64,000 nt of DNA from Propionivibrio dicarboxylicus (GCA_945902805.1 CAMDMZ010000018.1:31309-95308); one strand, 5' to 3'. Positions 42,747-51,556 are shown, numbered from the stretch's first letter. Notes: generated by a model not told the origin, from the letters alone. Program-made: numbers and translations.

Positions 42747-43304
42747 ATGAAATTGAAATCCAGTTTGATCGTTCTGCTGCTGGCCCTGAACCACGTTCCC
42801 GCGTGGGCGACAGATGCCTGCCCCGCCTTACTCAAGCATACGTTCGCACGCCTGCAAGACGACGTTGCGCAGCCGCTGTGCCAGTACCAGGGGAAAGTCC
42901 TGCTGGTGGTCAATACCGCGAGCTTTTGCGGCTTCACCGGCCAATACGAGGGGCTGGAAAAGCTCTACGCCAAGTACAAAGATCGCGGCCTGGTCGTGGT
43001 TGGCTTTCCTTCCAACGACTTTGGCGATCAGGAACCGGGCAGCAACAAGGAAATTGCTGACTTTTGTCGCCTCACCTACGGCATCCGCTTTCCCATGATG
43101 TCCAAGACAGACATCGCCGCGCCAAAGACTCATCCGTTTTTTCAGCAGTTGATCACTGCCACCGATACGCGGCCGAAATGGAATTTCCACAAGTATTTGA
43201 TCGATCGCAGCGGCACGCGCGTCGAAAGTTTCAGCACCCTGACCAGTCCCGAGAGCGGCAGCCTGATCGCCGCGATTGAGAAACGACTGGCGGAAAAACC
43301 CTAA
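42747..43304 (+). CDS. Exported glutathione peroxidase-like protein
   Basis: 185 residues from ATG 42747. The signal peptide SSLIVLLLALNHVPAWA is unusual, since most bacterial GPx proteins are cytoplasmic. NTASFCGFTGQYEGLEKLYA holds the peroxidatic cysteine (about 62); FPSNDFGDQEPGSNKEI and KWNFHKYLID complete the Cys-Gln-Trp-Asn site. It reduces (lipid) hydroperoxides, probably with thioredoxin-like donors. It is the first gene of the light/oxidative-stress operon and lies just after the operator. Confidence 0.9.
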   Translation: MKLKSSLIVLLLALNHVPAWATDACPALLKHTFARLQDDVAQPLCQYQGKVLLVVNTASFCGFTGQYEGLEKLYAKYKDRGLVVVGFPSNDFGDQEPGSNKEIADFCRLTYGIRFPMMSKTDIAAPKTHPFFQQLITATDTRPKWNFHKYLIDRSGTRVESFSTLTSPESGSLIAAIEKRLAEKP

Positions 43305-43337
43305 GCGCCCCCACCCCACCGTCGACAGGAGATTTTC

Positions 43338-44171
43338 ATGAATGCCCCCGATCGCTTTTTCCTTTCCGCCACCCGGTCGGCCGCGCTGCCCGATATCCAG
43401 GCCAGCGTCGATCATCGTCAATTGGCGATCCAGCAGGTCGGTGTCAAGGGGCTACGCTACCCGCTGAACCTGGTTGATCATTTGGGCAATCCCCACCCTA
43501 CCGTCGCTACGCTGGCCATGAATGTGGCCTTGCCGCCGGAGGTGAAAGGAACCCACATGTCGCGCTTCGTCGAGATTCTCGAGCGTCCGCGCGAGGCACT
43601 GAGCTTGAACGGACTGCGTCGCATGTTTGAAGAAATGCTGAGCCACCTGCAAGCCGATGCCGGCCGTATCGAACTGAAATTCCCCTATTTCATTCGCAAG
43701 CAGGCGCCTGTTTCCGGGGTCGAAAGTCTGCTCGACATCGATGCCGGGATAGTTGTATCGCGATTGGCCCACGGTCCGATCGAGACCGAACTGACCGTTG
43801 TCGTCGCCGCCACTAGCCTTTGCCCATGTTCGAAGAAGATTTCCGCATACGGCGCCCACAACCAGCGCTCGCATCTGACCCTCCGCGCGCGCTTGATCGA
43901 CGACATGAGCATCGAACAACTGGTGCGGATTGCTGAAGACGAAGCCTCATGCGAAGTCTTTGGCCTTCTCAAACGCCCAGACGAAAAGTGGGTGACCGAA
44001 CGTGCCTACGACAATCCCAAGTTTGTCGAAGACCTGGTGCGCGATATCGCCCTGCGCCTGCGGGCCGATCCCCGCATCGCCGACTGGACAGTCGAATCGG
44101 AGAACTTCGAGTCGATCCACAATCACTCTGCCTACGCCCTGATCGAAGGATGCAACGATCATGGCGCGTAA
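43338..44171 (+). CDS. folE2: GTP cyclohydrolase FolE2 (type IB)
   Basis: 277 residues. LPDIQASVDHRQLAIQQVGV at the start, GTHMSRFVEILERPR in the middle and SLCPCSKKISAYGAHNQRSH (catalytic Cys about 161) are FolE2 marks. It converts GTP to dihydroneopterin triphosphate, the first step to folate and pterins, and can work with metals other than zinc. Known LitR regulons in Pseudomonas include a folE gene, thought to support the pterin antenna of photolyase. It overlaps the next gene by 11 bp. CAGGAG precedes the ATG. Confidence 0.93.
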   Translation: MNAPDRFFLSATRSAALPDIQASVDHRQLAIQQVGVKGLRYPLNLVDHLGNPHPTVATLAMNVALPPEVKGTHMSRFVEILERPREALSLNGLRRMFEEMLSHLQADAGRIELKFPYFIRKQAPVSGVESLLDIDAGIVVSRLAHGPIETELTVVVAATSLCPCSKKISAYGAHNQRSHLTLRARLIDDMSIEQLVRIAEDEASCEVFGLLKRPDEKWVTERAYDNPKFVEDLVRDIALRLRADPRIADWTVESENFESIHNHSAYALIEGCNDHGA

Positions 44172-45462
44172 GCGGATTGCCGTCGTCGGCGCCGGGATAT
44201 CCGGCCTTGCCGCCGCCTGGTTGCTGGCGCGCAACTATGAAGTGACGCTCTTCGAAGCCGGCGCCTACCTTGGCGGCCATACGCACACGGTTGACGTCAC
44301 CCTGGACGGCATCACTCACCCGGTCGATACCGGCTTCCTGGTTTGCAACCGGCGTACCTACCCGAACCTCACCGCGATGTTTGCGACCCTGGGCGTGACA
44401 ACGGTCGACAGCGACATGTCGTTCGCCGTCAGCCTGCTGAAACCTGACCTGGAATGGGCTGGTTCGAGCATCGCCACCCTGTTTGCGCAGAAACGCAACC
44501 TTGCCCGGCCCGGGTTCTGGCGCATGTTGCAAGACCTCCTACGCTTCAATCGCGAGACCAATGCGTCGACACTACCAGACGAGACCCTGGGCAGCTACCT
44601 GGTCCGCCAGCGTTACAGCGCCGAGTTCCGTGACTGGTATCTGTTGCCGATGGCGGCGGCCATCTGGTCCGCGGCGACCCAGACGATCCTTGATTACCCC
44701 CTCCAAACCTTTGTCCGCTTTTGCCGGAATCACGGCTTGTTGCAAGTCTTCGATCGTCCGCAATGGATGACCATCAAGGGCGGCGGCCGTGATTATGTGG
44801 AACGAATTGCGGCCAGACTGGAGGATGTGCGCCTGGCAACCCCGGTACAACAGGTCTTGCCAGATGCCGATGGTGTATGGCTGACACTGCCGGGCGGCAC
44901 ACGCGAACGCTTTGATCAGGCGGTGATGGCCTGTCATTCCGATCAGGTGCTAAGTCTGCTCGGTGACCGGGCCAGCGAAGACGAGCGGGCTTTGCTCGGC
45001 ACCATCCGCTACCAACCCAATCGCGCCGTATTGCATACCGACCCATCCCTGCTGCCGCGCGACGAACGCGTCTGGTCGGCGTGGAACTACATGGCCGGCG
45101 AAAGCACACAAGGCGACCACTCGGTCAGCGTGTCCTATCTGATCAATCGCCTGCAACCGCTGCCTTTCAAGAAGCCGATCATCGTCTCGCTGAATCCGCA
45201 TCGCGAGCCGGCCGCCAAGCATGTCATCGGCGATTACGACTACGCGCATCCGCTGTTCGACCAGGCGGCGGTTCACGCCCAGTCTCTGCTACCGCAAATC
45301 CAGGGCAAACGTCGCCTATGGTTCTGCGGTGCCTGGAGTGGCTACGGCTTCCATGAGGACGGTCTGAAGTCAGCCCTGACGGTGGTCAATAGCCTTGGCA
45401 TTCAGGCGCCGTGGCAAATTGATTTCGCCCTCGGCCACACCAACGCCGACCAGGCCGCGTAA
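44161..45462 (+). CDS. FAD-dependent amine-oxidase-fold protein (COG2907, UfaO-like)
   Basis: 433 residues. N-terminal FAD motif IAVVGAGISGLAAAWLLARN (about 5-24), then GAYLGGHTHTVDV and DTGFLVCNRRTYPNL. C terminus RRLWFCGAWSGYGFHEDGLK is the second FAD contact. It belongs to the predicted NAD/FAD protein group COG2907. The Rhodobacter sphaeroides homologue next to ufaM, in a sigmaE-ChrR operon, takes part in furan fatty acid formation; that role is inferred here from operon context. It overlaps folE2 and is followed 4 bp later by DUF1365. Confidence 0.82.
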   Translation: MARKRIAVVGAGISGLAAAWLLARNYEVTLFEAGAYLGGHTHTVDVTLDGITHPVDTGFLVCNRRTYPNLTAMFATLGVTTVDSDMSFAVSLLKPDLEWAGSSIATLFAQKRNLARPGFWRMLQDLLRFNRETNASTLPDETLGSYLVRQRYSAEFRDWYLLPMAAAIWSAATQTILDYPLQTFVRFCRNHGLLQVFDRPQWMTIKGGGRDYVERIAARLEDVRLATPVQQVLPDADGVWLTLPGGTRERFDQAVMACHSDQVLSLLGDRASEDERALLGTIRYQPNRAVLHTDPSLLPRDERVWSAWNYMAGESTQGDHSVSVSYLINRLQPLPFKKPIIVSLNPHREPAAKHVIGDYDYAHPLFDQAAVHAQSLLPQIQGKRRLWFCGAWSGYGFHEDGLKSALTVVNSLGIQAPWQIDFALGHTNADQAA

Positions 45463-45466
45463 GCAA

Positions 45467-46237
45467 ATGGTCCCCTTGCTCTGCCAGGGTCGGGTCATGC
45501 ACGCTCGCTTGCCGTCACCAGCGAGCGCGGTGGCCAATCACTTCAGCTATCCGCTGTTTTTCATCGCGCTGCCCTTATCACACCTGACGACCGTAACCAA
45601 CCGCTGGTTCAGGATCGATCGCCGCGCCCCGCTGGCACTTTACGGCGCTGATCACGGCCCGCGCGACAACTCGTCGTTGCTGCCATGGATACGCAATCTG
45701 CTGGCCGCTGAAGGCATCACCACCGCCGACGGTGAAGTGGTGTTGCAAGCCTTCCCACGCGTGTTCGGGATGGTTTTCAATCCGGTCAGCTTCTGGTTCT
45801 GCCACGATCGCGACGGCAACTTGCGTGCGGTACTCGCCGAAGTTAACAATACCTTTGGAGAACGTCACAACTATCTGGTGGCGCATCCGGACCAACGCCC
45901 CATCCTCGCCGACGACCGCCTGTCGGCACGCAAGGTATTCCACGTCTCGCCCTTTTATCCGGTGGTCGGCGAATATCGTTTCCGCTTCCAACTTTCGGCG
46001 CAACGGCGGCGCGTTGACATCGACTACTTCCAGGACGGACAGCGCGTACTCGTGACCGCTGTCGAAGGTAAGGTGGAAACGCTTGACTCGGCGAGTGCCC
46101 GGCGTGCCGCGCTGCGCTTTCCCTTGCTCGCCATCGGCATCGTCGTCCGCATCCATTGGCAGGCCTTACGTCTGGCGCTGCGCCGCGTCCAGTTTTTCCG
46201 CAAACCCCAACCCCCACTGCAGGAGACCACACGATGA
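45467..46237 (+). CDS. DUF1365 family protein
   Basis: 256 residues from ATG 45467. GRVMHARLPSPASAVANHFS and YPLFFIALPLS at the start, VFNPVSFWFCHDRDGNLRAV (about 105-124) and EVNNTFGERHNYLV are the DUF1365 marks. The family is nearly always found between the COG2907 oxidase and a Cfa-type methyltransferase, as here. Biochemical function is unknown; a role in modified fatty acids is inferred from context. It overlaps the next start by 4 bp (ATGA). Confidence 0.85.
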   Translation: MVPLLCQGRVMHARLPSPASAVANHFSYPLFFIALPLSHLTTVTNRWFRIDRRAPLALYGADHGPRDNSSLLPWIRNLLAAEGITTADGEVVLQAFPRVFGMVFNPVSFWFCHDRDGNLRAVLAEVNNTFGERHNYLVAHPDQRPILADDRLSARKVFHVSPFYPVVGEYRFRFQLSAQRRRVDIDYFQDGQRVLVTAVEGKVETLDSASARRAALRFPLLAIGIVVRIHWQALRLALRRVQFFRKPQPPLQETTR

Positions 46238-47481
46238 ATGCTTTCGCCAGTTCGCTCCGCCTCCCCTTGCGAAAAAAGACCACCCCCGCCGCTGGCCAGG
46301 ACGTGCCCGCCGCCACCCGTACCGTGCTGGCCTTGCTGCAGCAAATCCAGGGTGGCAGCGTGCAGATCCAACTGCCCGCCGGCGAATCGATGCTGTTTGG
46401 CCACGGCGAAGTACGCGCCGACCTGGTAGTCCATGATCAGCGCGTATTTGAACGCGTCCTGGGTGAGGGCGACATCGGTTTCGGCGAAGCCTACATCGAC
46501 GGTGATTGGGAAAGCAGCGACCCGGCCGCGCTCCTTGTGTTGCTGGCCGAAAATCGCGAAGTGCTGGCGCGTGCCGTGCAGGGACGCTGGTGGGACGTCT
46601 TGCGTCATCGCCTGCGCCACATGACGCGCAGCAACACACGAGCGGGCTCGCGGCGCAACATCCTCGCGCACTATGATCTTGGGAACGATTTCTATCGCCT
46701 GTGGCTCGATCCATCGATGACCTACTCGGCCGCGCTGTTTGGCGAGGCCACACAGATGAATTTGGAGCAGGCGCAGCGCACCAAGTATCTGCACTTGCTC
46801 GACCGTCTGGACCCGAAACCGGGCGACACGATTCTGGAAGTCGGTTGCGGCTGGGGCGGCTTTGCTGAAGTGGCGGCACAAGAATACGGGTGCCGTATCC
46901 ATGGCATTACCCTGTCGCCAGCGCAACTGGCGTATGCCCAGGAAAGGGCGCGCAACGGCGGCTGGTCCGATCAGGCGGAGTTCACCCTGACCGATTATCG
47001 CGACGTCCATCGTAGCGGCCGCGAATATGACCACATTGTTTCGATCGAGATGTTCGAAGCCGTCGGCGAACGCTTCTGGCCCGGCTACTTCAAGCAACTG
47101 AAGCGCGTCTTGCGCCCGCGCGGCCGTGCCGTGATCCAGACCATCACGATTGCCGACGAGCGCTTTCGTGCCTACCGCCGTGGCACCGATTTCATCCAGC
47201 GCCACATCTTCCCCGGTGGCATGTTGCCTTCGCCCAAGGTCTTCGAGCGCCGTGCCGCCAGCGCCGACTTTTTGGTCGCCGATCGCTACGCCTTCGGCAT
47301 CGATTACGCACGGACCCTGGAGGCCTGGCATCAGCGTTTCGAGCACGCCTGGCCGCAAGTTGAGGCCTTGGGCTTTGATGCGCGTTTCCATCGGTTGTGG
47401 CGCTTCTACCTGGCGTACTGCGAAGCCGGCTTTCGCTCCGGCGCCACCGATGTTTATCACTACGTGCTCGAGAAGCGATGA
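46234..47481 (+). CDS. Cyclopropane/unsaturated fatty acid methyltransferase (Cfa/UfaM-like)
   Basis: 415 residues from ATG 46234. RRNILAHYDLGNDFYRLWLD (about 139-158) and the SAM motif ILEVGCGWGGFAEVAAQEYG (about 199-218) are Cfa-family signatures; VSIEMFEAVGERFWPGYF and FIQRHIFPGGMLPS also fit. The enzyme adds a methyl(ene) group from SAM to an acyl double bond in phospholipids. In LitR/ChrR regulons the equivalent UfaM makes methylated unsaturated acids rather than cyclopropanes; which product forms here is open. A copy of the 24-bp repeat lies antisense near residue 340 (RRAASADF). Confidence 0.88.
   Translation: MNAFASSLRLPLRKKTTPAAGQDVPAATRTVLALLQQIQGGSVQIQLPAGESMLFGHGEVRADLVVHDQRVFERVLGEGDIGFGEAYIDGDWESSDPAALLVLLAENREVLARAVQGRWWDVLRHRLRHMTRSNTRAGSRRNILAHYDLGNDFYRLWLDPSMTYSAALFGEATQMNLEQAQRTKYLHLLDRLDPKPGDTILEVGCGWGGFAEVAAQEYGCRIHGITLSPAQLAYAQERARNGGWSDQAEFTLTDYRDVHRSGREYDHIVSIEMFEAVGERFWPGYFKQLKRVLRPRGRAVIQTITIADERFRAYRRGTDFIQRHIFPGGMLPSPKVFERRAASADFLVADRYAFGIDYARTLEAWHQRFEHAWPQVEALGFDARFHRLWRFYLAYCEAGFRSGATDVYHYVLEKR
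47248..47271 (-). repeat. 24-bp dispersed repeat, copy 10 (inside the Cfa-like gene, antisense)
   Basis: One mismatch to consensus. The gene reads the complement as R-A-A-S-A-D-F. Confidence 0.8.
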
Positions 47482-47993
47482 GCGCGAGACCGCGCCACCT
47501 TTTGCTGGCGGCCCTGTTGTGCTGGGCCGGCGCGGCTTGGGCGGCAGTACCGGATGGCTGGCGGCTGGTCGGCACCGGGGAAATGCGCTGGTTTGGTTTC
47601 AAGCTCTACGATGCCCGACTCTGGGCGCCGGAAACTCCGACCGCTGACACGATTCTGGAAAGCGCGTTCGCACTGGAGTTGCGGTATGCGCGCGAGATTC
47701 CATCGCAACGCCTGGTCGACGCGAGCATCGAAGAAATCGAACGCCTGGGTGCGATTCCGGCGAAACACCTGGTGGCGTGGCGACAAACCCTAACCCGGAT
47801 ATTTCCCGACGTCCGCTCCGGCGAAACCATCATTGGCGTGCACCATCCCGAACGCGGTGCCGAGTTTTTTCATCAGGGTCAACTCACCGGGCGCATCGCC
47901 GACAACAGCTTTGCCCGCAGATTCTTTGCTATCTGGCTCGATCCACGAACGCGCGAGCCAGATTTGCGGGCGCGCCTGCTGGGAGCAAGCTAA
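47478..47993 (+). CDS. Chalcone isomerase-like secreted protein
   Basis: 171 residues from ATG 47478, overlapping the previous stop. The signal peptide is HLLLAALLCWAGAAWA. The mature part GEMRWFGFKLYDARLWAPET, YAREIPSQRLVDASIEEIER and FARRFFAIWLDPRTREPDLR fits the bacterial chalcone-isomerase-like fold (PF16036). These proteins are fatty-acid-binding rather than flavonoid enzymes, which suits the neighbouring lipid-modifying genes. Ligand and reaction unknown. Confidence 0.8.
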   Translation: MSARPRHLLLAALLCWAGAAWAAVPDGWRLVGTGEMRWFGFKLYDARLWAPETPTADTILESAFALELRYAREIPSQRLVDASIEEIERLGAIPAKHLVAWRQTLTRIFPDVRSGETIIGVHHPERGAEFFHQGQLTGRIADNSFARRFFAIWLDPRTREPDLRARLLGAS

Positions 47994-47994
47994 G

Positions 47995-49314
47995 GTGCGC
48001 AACGGGCAATTGCTAGCCTATGGCGCACTGGGGTTTCCGCTGGCCTTCGCGGCGCTCCCGCTGTATGTGCATGTACCGCGCCTGTACGCCGAATCATTCG
48101 GCTTCTCGCTTGGACTGGTCGGCGCTGTCCTGCTGCTGGTGCGCCTCGCCGATGCCGTGATAGATCCCTGGCTCGGCCGCTGGAGCGATCAGGCCAGTGC
48201 CGGCAATCCAAGCCACGGTCGGCGTCCGCAAATCATTCGGGCACTGCCTCTGCTGGGCGGCGGACTGCTGCTGTTGCTCACGCCGCCGCCAGACGCCAGC
48301 ATTCTCTGGCTGGTCGTTGCGCTGGTGGTTACTTTCCTTGGCTTCAGCATCATCACGATCAATTACCACGCCTGGGGCGCCGAAATCGCCGCCAGCGATC
48401 ACCCACGGACGCAGGTGACGGCCGCGCGGGAAGGCTTTTCTCTGGCGGGCGTGGTGTTTGCGGCGGCCTTGCCAACCGTGCTCGGTAACCTGGGCAATCC
48501 CGCAGCCGACAGCAACGAATTCGTCCTCGGCCTGCAGCGCACGGCTTGGCTATTCATTCCCGTCCTGGCAATTGCCGCACTGATTACATTAACCCGTGCA
48601 CCACGGACGACGGCAGGGGCGCCGCCCGCCATGGCTTCGCTCACGGCACCGCTGTTTGACCCGGTGTATTCACGACTGCTCCTGATACTCGGCGCCAGCG
48701 GCATTGCCGCCGCCATTCCTGCCACGCTGGTGCTGTTTTACATCGCCGATGTGTTGCAACTGGCGGCATGGCAGGGCGCCTTCCTGGCACTTTACTTCGT
48801 CGCCGGCGCTGCCACCTTGCCGCTGTGGGTCTGGCATGCGCGGCGCTATGGCAAAGTAGCCAGCTGGGCTTGCTCGATGGCGCTGGCGATTCTCAGCTTT
48901 GTCTGGGCGTTCACCCTCGGCCCCGGCGATGGTCTCGCCTTCGCTGCCATTTGTGCGTTCAGTGGCATGGCGCTCGGTGCCGAACTGGCCGTACCACCGG
49001 CCATACTGGCTGATCGACTGGCACGACTGGCTGGTCAGGGAGGCGCCAGCAATTCGGCCGGGAGTTACTTCGGACTGTGGAATTTTGTCACCAAGCTGAA
49101 CCTTGCCCTGGCCGCCGGCATCGCCTTGCCGCTGGTCAGTCTGGCTGGCTATAAAGTCGGTACTGGCGGGACGGCGGCTGTTGATATCGTCGCCGATGAA
49201 CAAGGCCTGATGGCGCTTGCGCTGGTGTATGGCTTGCTGCCGGCCGTGATCAAGATCGGCGCACTGATTCTGTTATGGCGCTGGCGCCACCATTTTGCGG
49301 AGACGAAACCATGA
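47995..49314 (+). CDS. MFS transporter (sugar:cation symporter-like, MFS_2)
   Basis: 439 residues from GTG 47995, 1 bp after the previous stop. About 12 membrane helices, with the loop motif RLADAVIDPWLGRWSDQ (about 51-67) typical of the MFS_2/GPH group and SYFGLWNFVTKLNLALAAGI near the end. Homologues sit in the same operon in other light/singlet-oxygen regulons. Transported substrate unknown; lipid or lipid precursor is a guess from context. A copy of the 24-bp repeat encodes KVGTGGTA in a loop at about residue 387. Confidence 0.85.
   Translation: MRNGQLLAYGALGFPLAFAALPLYVHVPRLYAESFGFSLGLVGAVLLLVRLADAVIDPWLGRWSDQASAGNPSHGRRPQIIRALPLLGGGLLLLLTPPPDASILWLVVALVVTFLGFSIITINYHAWGAEIAASDHPRTQVTAAREGFSLAGVVFAAALPTVLGNLGNPAADSNEFVLGLQRTAWLFIPVLAIAALITLTRAPRTTAGAPPAMASLTAPLFDPVYSRLLLILGASGIAAAIPATLVLFYIADVLQLAAWQGAFLALYFVAGAATLPLWVWHARRYGKVASWACSMALAILSFVWAFTLGPGDGLAFAAICAFSGMALGAELAVPPAILADRLARLAGQGGASNSAGSYFGLWNFVTKLNLALAAGIALPLVSLAGYKVGTGGTAAVDIVADEQGLMALALVYGLLPAVIKIGALILLWRWRHHFAETKP
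49153..49176 (+). repeat. 24-bp dispersed repeat, copy 11 (inside the MFS gene)
   Basis: One mismatch to consensus. Frame K-V-G-T-G-G-T-A, between predicted membrane helices. Confidence 0.85.
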
Positions 49315-49838
49315 GAAGGCTTTTTCTGCTGTTGTGTACTTCCTTGCTCCTGACAGCCTGTGCCGGAATCGAAGTCGGGCGTTATCAGAGCGAAAAGCCG
49401 TCGCTCGACTTGCGCCGATACTTCGCCGGCACGATCGATGGCTGGGGCATGTTCCAGGATCGTTCCGGTGCGGTCATCAAACGTTTCCATGTCAAGATCG
49501 ACGCACAGTGGAAGGGCGAGACGGGAACACTCGATGAGGATTTCACCTGGTCCGACGGCAGCCGCAGTAAGCGCGTTTGGACCTTGACCGATCTCGGCGG
49601 TGGACGTTGGCGCGGTAGCGCCGCCGATGTCGTCGGTGGTGCCGAGGGTGAAGCGGCAGGGAACGCTTTGCACTGGCGCTATGTGCTGGCACTGCCGGTG
49701 GACGACCGCGTGATCCATGTCGACATGGATGACTGGATGTTCATGATCGATGACGAGGTGATGTTGAATCGCACCGTGATGAGCAAGTTCGGCCTACGCT
49801 TGGGCGAAATCACCCTTTCTTTCCGCAAACGACCATGA
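49311..49838 (+). CDS. DUF3833 lipoprotein
   Basis: 175 residues from ATG 49311, overlapping the MFS stop by 4 bp. A lipobox LLTAC at about 14-18 predicts a lipid-anchored periplasmic protein. LRRYFAGTIDGWGMFQDRSG, FHVKIDAQWKGETGTLDEDF and LPVDDRVIHVDMDDWMFMID match the DUF3833 pattern, a calycin-like beta barrel suited to hydrophobic ligands. Overlaps the SDR gene by 4 bp. Function unknown. Confidence 0.82.
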   Translation: MRRLFLLLCTSLLLTACAGIEVGRYQSEKPSLDLRRYFAGTIDGWGMFQDRSGAVIKRFHVKIDAQWKGETGTLDEDFTWSDGSRSKRVWTLTDLGGGRWRGSAADVVGGAEGEAAGNALHWRYVLALPVDDRVIHVDMDDWMFMIDDEVMLNRTVMSKFGLRLGEITLSFRKRP

Positions 49839-50623
49839 GCAATCCAACCATCTCTGACTGGACCGGGCGTCGCGTCTGGATACTTGGCGCGTCGTCGGGC
49901 ATTGGCGCCGCACTGGCACGCGAATTGGCCGCACGCGGCGCTCGGGTGGCGGTCTCGGCGCGCCGACGCAGTGCGCTGCAAGCGCTAGCCAAGGAACTTC
50001 CACACGGTCTGGCATTGACGTGTGATGCCAGTGATCCGCAGCAGATCGCCACCGTCGCCGCAAAACTCCAGGCCCAATGGGGCGGTATCGACATGGCCAT
50101 CTATGCCGCTGGAGTTTGGTATCCGATGGATGCGACGGAACTCGGCGCCGAGGCCATCGACGCCATCAACGCCACACTCGACATCAACTTGCGTGGCGCC
50201 ATGCACTTCGCCGCCACGCTGATTCCACTGTTACGCGAAGCCGGCGCAGGAAGTCTGGCCTTTATCGGCAGTGTCGCCGGCTATCGCGCCCTGCCACGCG
50301 CAGTGGTCTATGGCACCAGCAAGGCCGCACTGGCCTACTTCGCCGCCACGCTGCACTTGGAGCTGACGCCCACCGGCATCGGCGTTTATCTGGTGAGCCC
50401 GGGCTTTGTCGATACACCGATGACAGTCAGCAATGATTTCCCTATGCCAGCGATGATTCCGCCCGAACAGGCCGCAAAAGAGATCGTGGCCGGGTTTGCC
50501 AGCGGTGATTTCGAAATTCATTTCCCCAAGCGCCTGACGCGACCCATGCGCTGGGCGCGGATGCTGCCGGACGGACTGTACTTTCCACTGGTGCGTAAAT
50601 TGACAAGCGCGACACGAAAATGA
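49835..50623 (+). CDS. Short-chain dehydrogenase/reductase
   Basis: 262 residues. Cofactor loop GASSGIGAALARELAARGA (about 16-34) and the active site S with YGTSKAAL (about 153-160, YxxxK). VSPGFVDTPMTV supports an NADP-type classical SDR. It oxidises or reduces a hydroxyl/carbonyl on an unknown substrate; lipid-linked by context. It overlaps both neighbours by 4 bp (ATGA junctions), showing strong translational coupling. Confidence 0.88.
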   Translation: MSNPTISDWTGRRVWILGASSGIGAALARELAARGARVAVSARRRSALQALAKELPHGLALTCDASDPQQIATVAAKLQAQWGGIDMAIYAAGVWYPMDATELGAEAIDAINATLDINLRGAMHFAATLIPLLREAGAGSLAFIGSVAGYRALPRAVVYGTSKAALAYFAATLHLELTPTGIGVYLVSPGFVDTPMTVSNDFPMPAMIPPEQAAKEIVAGFASGDFEIHFPKRLTRPMRWARMLPDGLYFPLVRKLTSATRK

Positions 50624-51057
50624 CCGCGACCAACGTACCTCACGTCGATGCCCTGGTGGCTTTCTATGAAACCTTGTCAGCCGCGAGTGTGGCCCGCTTG
50701 CCGGAATTCTATGCACAGGATGCGGCGTTCAAGGACCCGTTCAACGAGGTCCGCGGTGTCGACGCCATCGCACGCATCTTTCGCCACATGTTCATCCAGG
50801 TCGCCGAACCCCGTTTCGTTATCACTGGACGATTTACCGGCGATGATGGTGCGATGCTGCTCTGGGAGTTTTACTTTCGCACCCACGGGCCTCTTGCCCA
50901 AGCACTGTGCTTGCGCGGAGCGACGCATCTGCGCTTCGACGCAGACGGCCGTGTGATTCTGCATCGTGACTACTGGGACGCCGCCGAGGAACTGTATGCC
51001 AAGCTGCCGGTGCTGGGGCTACTGATGCGCGGCCTGCAGCGAATGGCACGCGCCTGA
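50620..51057 (+). CDS. NTF2/SnoaL-like protein
   Basis: 145 residues. LVAFYETLSAASVARLPEFY, DAAFKDPFNEVRGVDAIARI, FIQVAEPRFVITGRFTGDDG and FDADGRVILHRDYWDAAEEL are the cone-shaped NTF2-like fold; homologues are annotated as limonene epoxide hydrolase-like or SnoaL-like. It has no signal peptide. Last gene of the ten-gene operon. Catalytic role unproven; it may bind or isomerise a product of the SDR. Confidence 0.82.
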   Translation: MTATNVPHVDALVAFYETLSAASVARLPEFYAQDAAFKDPFNEVRGVDAIARIFRHMFIQVAEPRFVITGRFTGDDGAMLLWEFYFRTHGPLAQALCLRGATHLRFDADGRVILHRDYWDAAEELYAKLPVLGLLMRGLQRMARA

Positions 51058-51085
51058 GTAGCACCCGCCCGGCGAGATTTCGAGC

Positions 51086-51445
51086 TCACCAGCTAAACGG
51101 CGCAAAACCATTTCCCGGCCCGAAGTTGTTGCCACCCCAGGGACCACCGCTCCATGGGCCGTTGTTCCACGGACTGCCCCATCGATCGCCACCCCAAGGG
51201 CCACAATTCCAGGGACTACCTCCCCAGGGACCACTACTCCACGGACTACCGCCCCATGGACTTCCACCCCATGGACTTCCACCCCATGGACTGCCGCCCC
51301 AAGGACTACCACCCCACGGACTGCCGAAACCCAGCGGGCTGCCAAGACCGAACGGGCCGCCAAAGAATGCCTCTGCTGGTTGCGACAAGGACACCAGAGT
51401 TGTCCCCAGCAGGATTGATGCGATCACTACTGATCGTTTAATCAT
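51086..51445 (-). CDS. Secreted Gly/Pro/Trp/Ser repeat protein (GSPWG repeats)
   Basis: 119 residues from ATG 51445, with GGAG upstream. The signal peptide ASILLGTTLVSLSQPAEA ends before FFGGPFGLG. The mature part is made of GSPWG pentapeptide units, six nearly identical in tandem and then more varied (SSGPWGG, NCGPWGG, NNGPWSG). At DNA level they are 15-bp tandem repeats. Composition resembles glycine-rich sulfur globule coat proteins. It ends convergently with the light-response operon, 28 bp apart. Function inferred only from composition. Confidence 0.6.
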   Translation of the reverse strand: MIKRSVVIASILLGTTLVSLSQPAEAFFGGPFGLGSPLGFGSPWGGSPWGGSPWGGSPWGGSPWGGSPWSSGPWGGSPWNCGPWGGDRWGSPWNNGPWSGGPWGGNNFGPGNGFAPFSW

Positions 51446-51556
51446 CACTCACTCCAGAAAGTTGATTTGGCCAGACGTCGACGGTTGTCGGCGCGTGGCT
51501 GGCTAAGGTGCACGGCGAAACAATGCCGTCACAATAACCAGCCAAACGACGGCGCC

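Noticed and set aside
44161..45462. Phytoene desaturase or squalene-type oxidase
   Set aside because: FAD motifs are shared, but the GHTHTVDV and C-terminal CGAWSGYGFHEDGL pattern and the operon context fit the COG2907 group; no carotenoid genes are nearby.
46024..47460. 478-residue reverse-strand frame
   Set aside because: Shadow of the Cfa-like and DUF1365 genes; composition is that of translated antisense.
51200..51340. CRISPR-like short repeats
   Set aside because: The 15-bp units are contiguous with no spacers and encode GSPWG in-frame; no cas genes are present. No CRISPR array was seen anywhere in the window.
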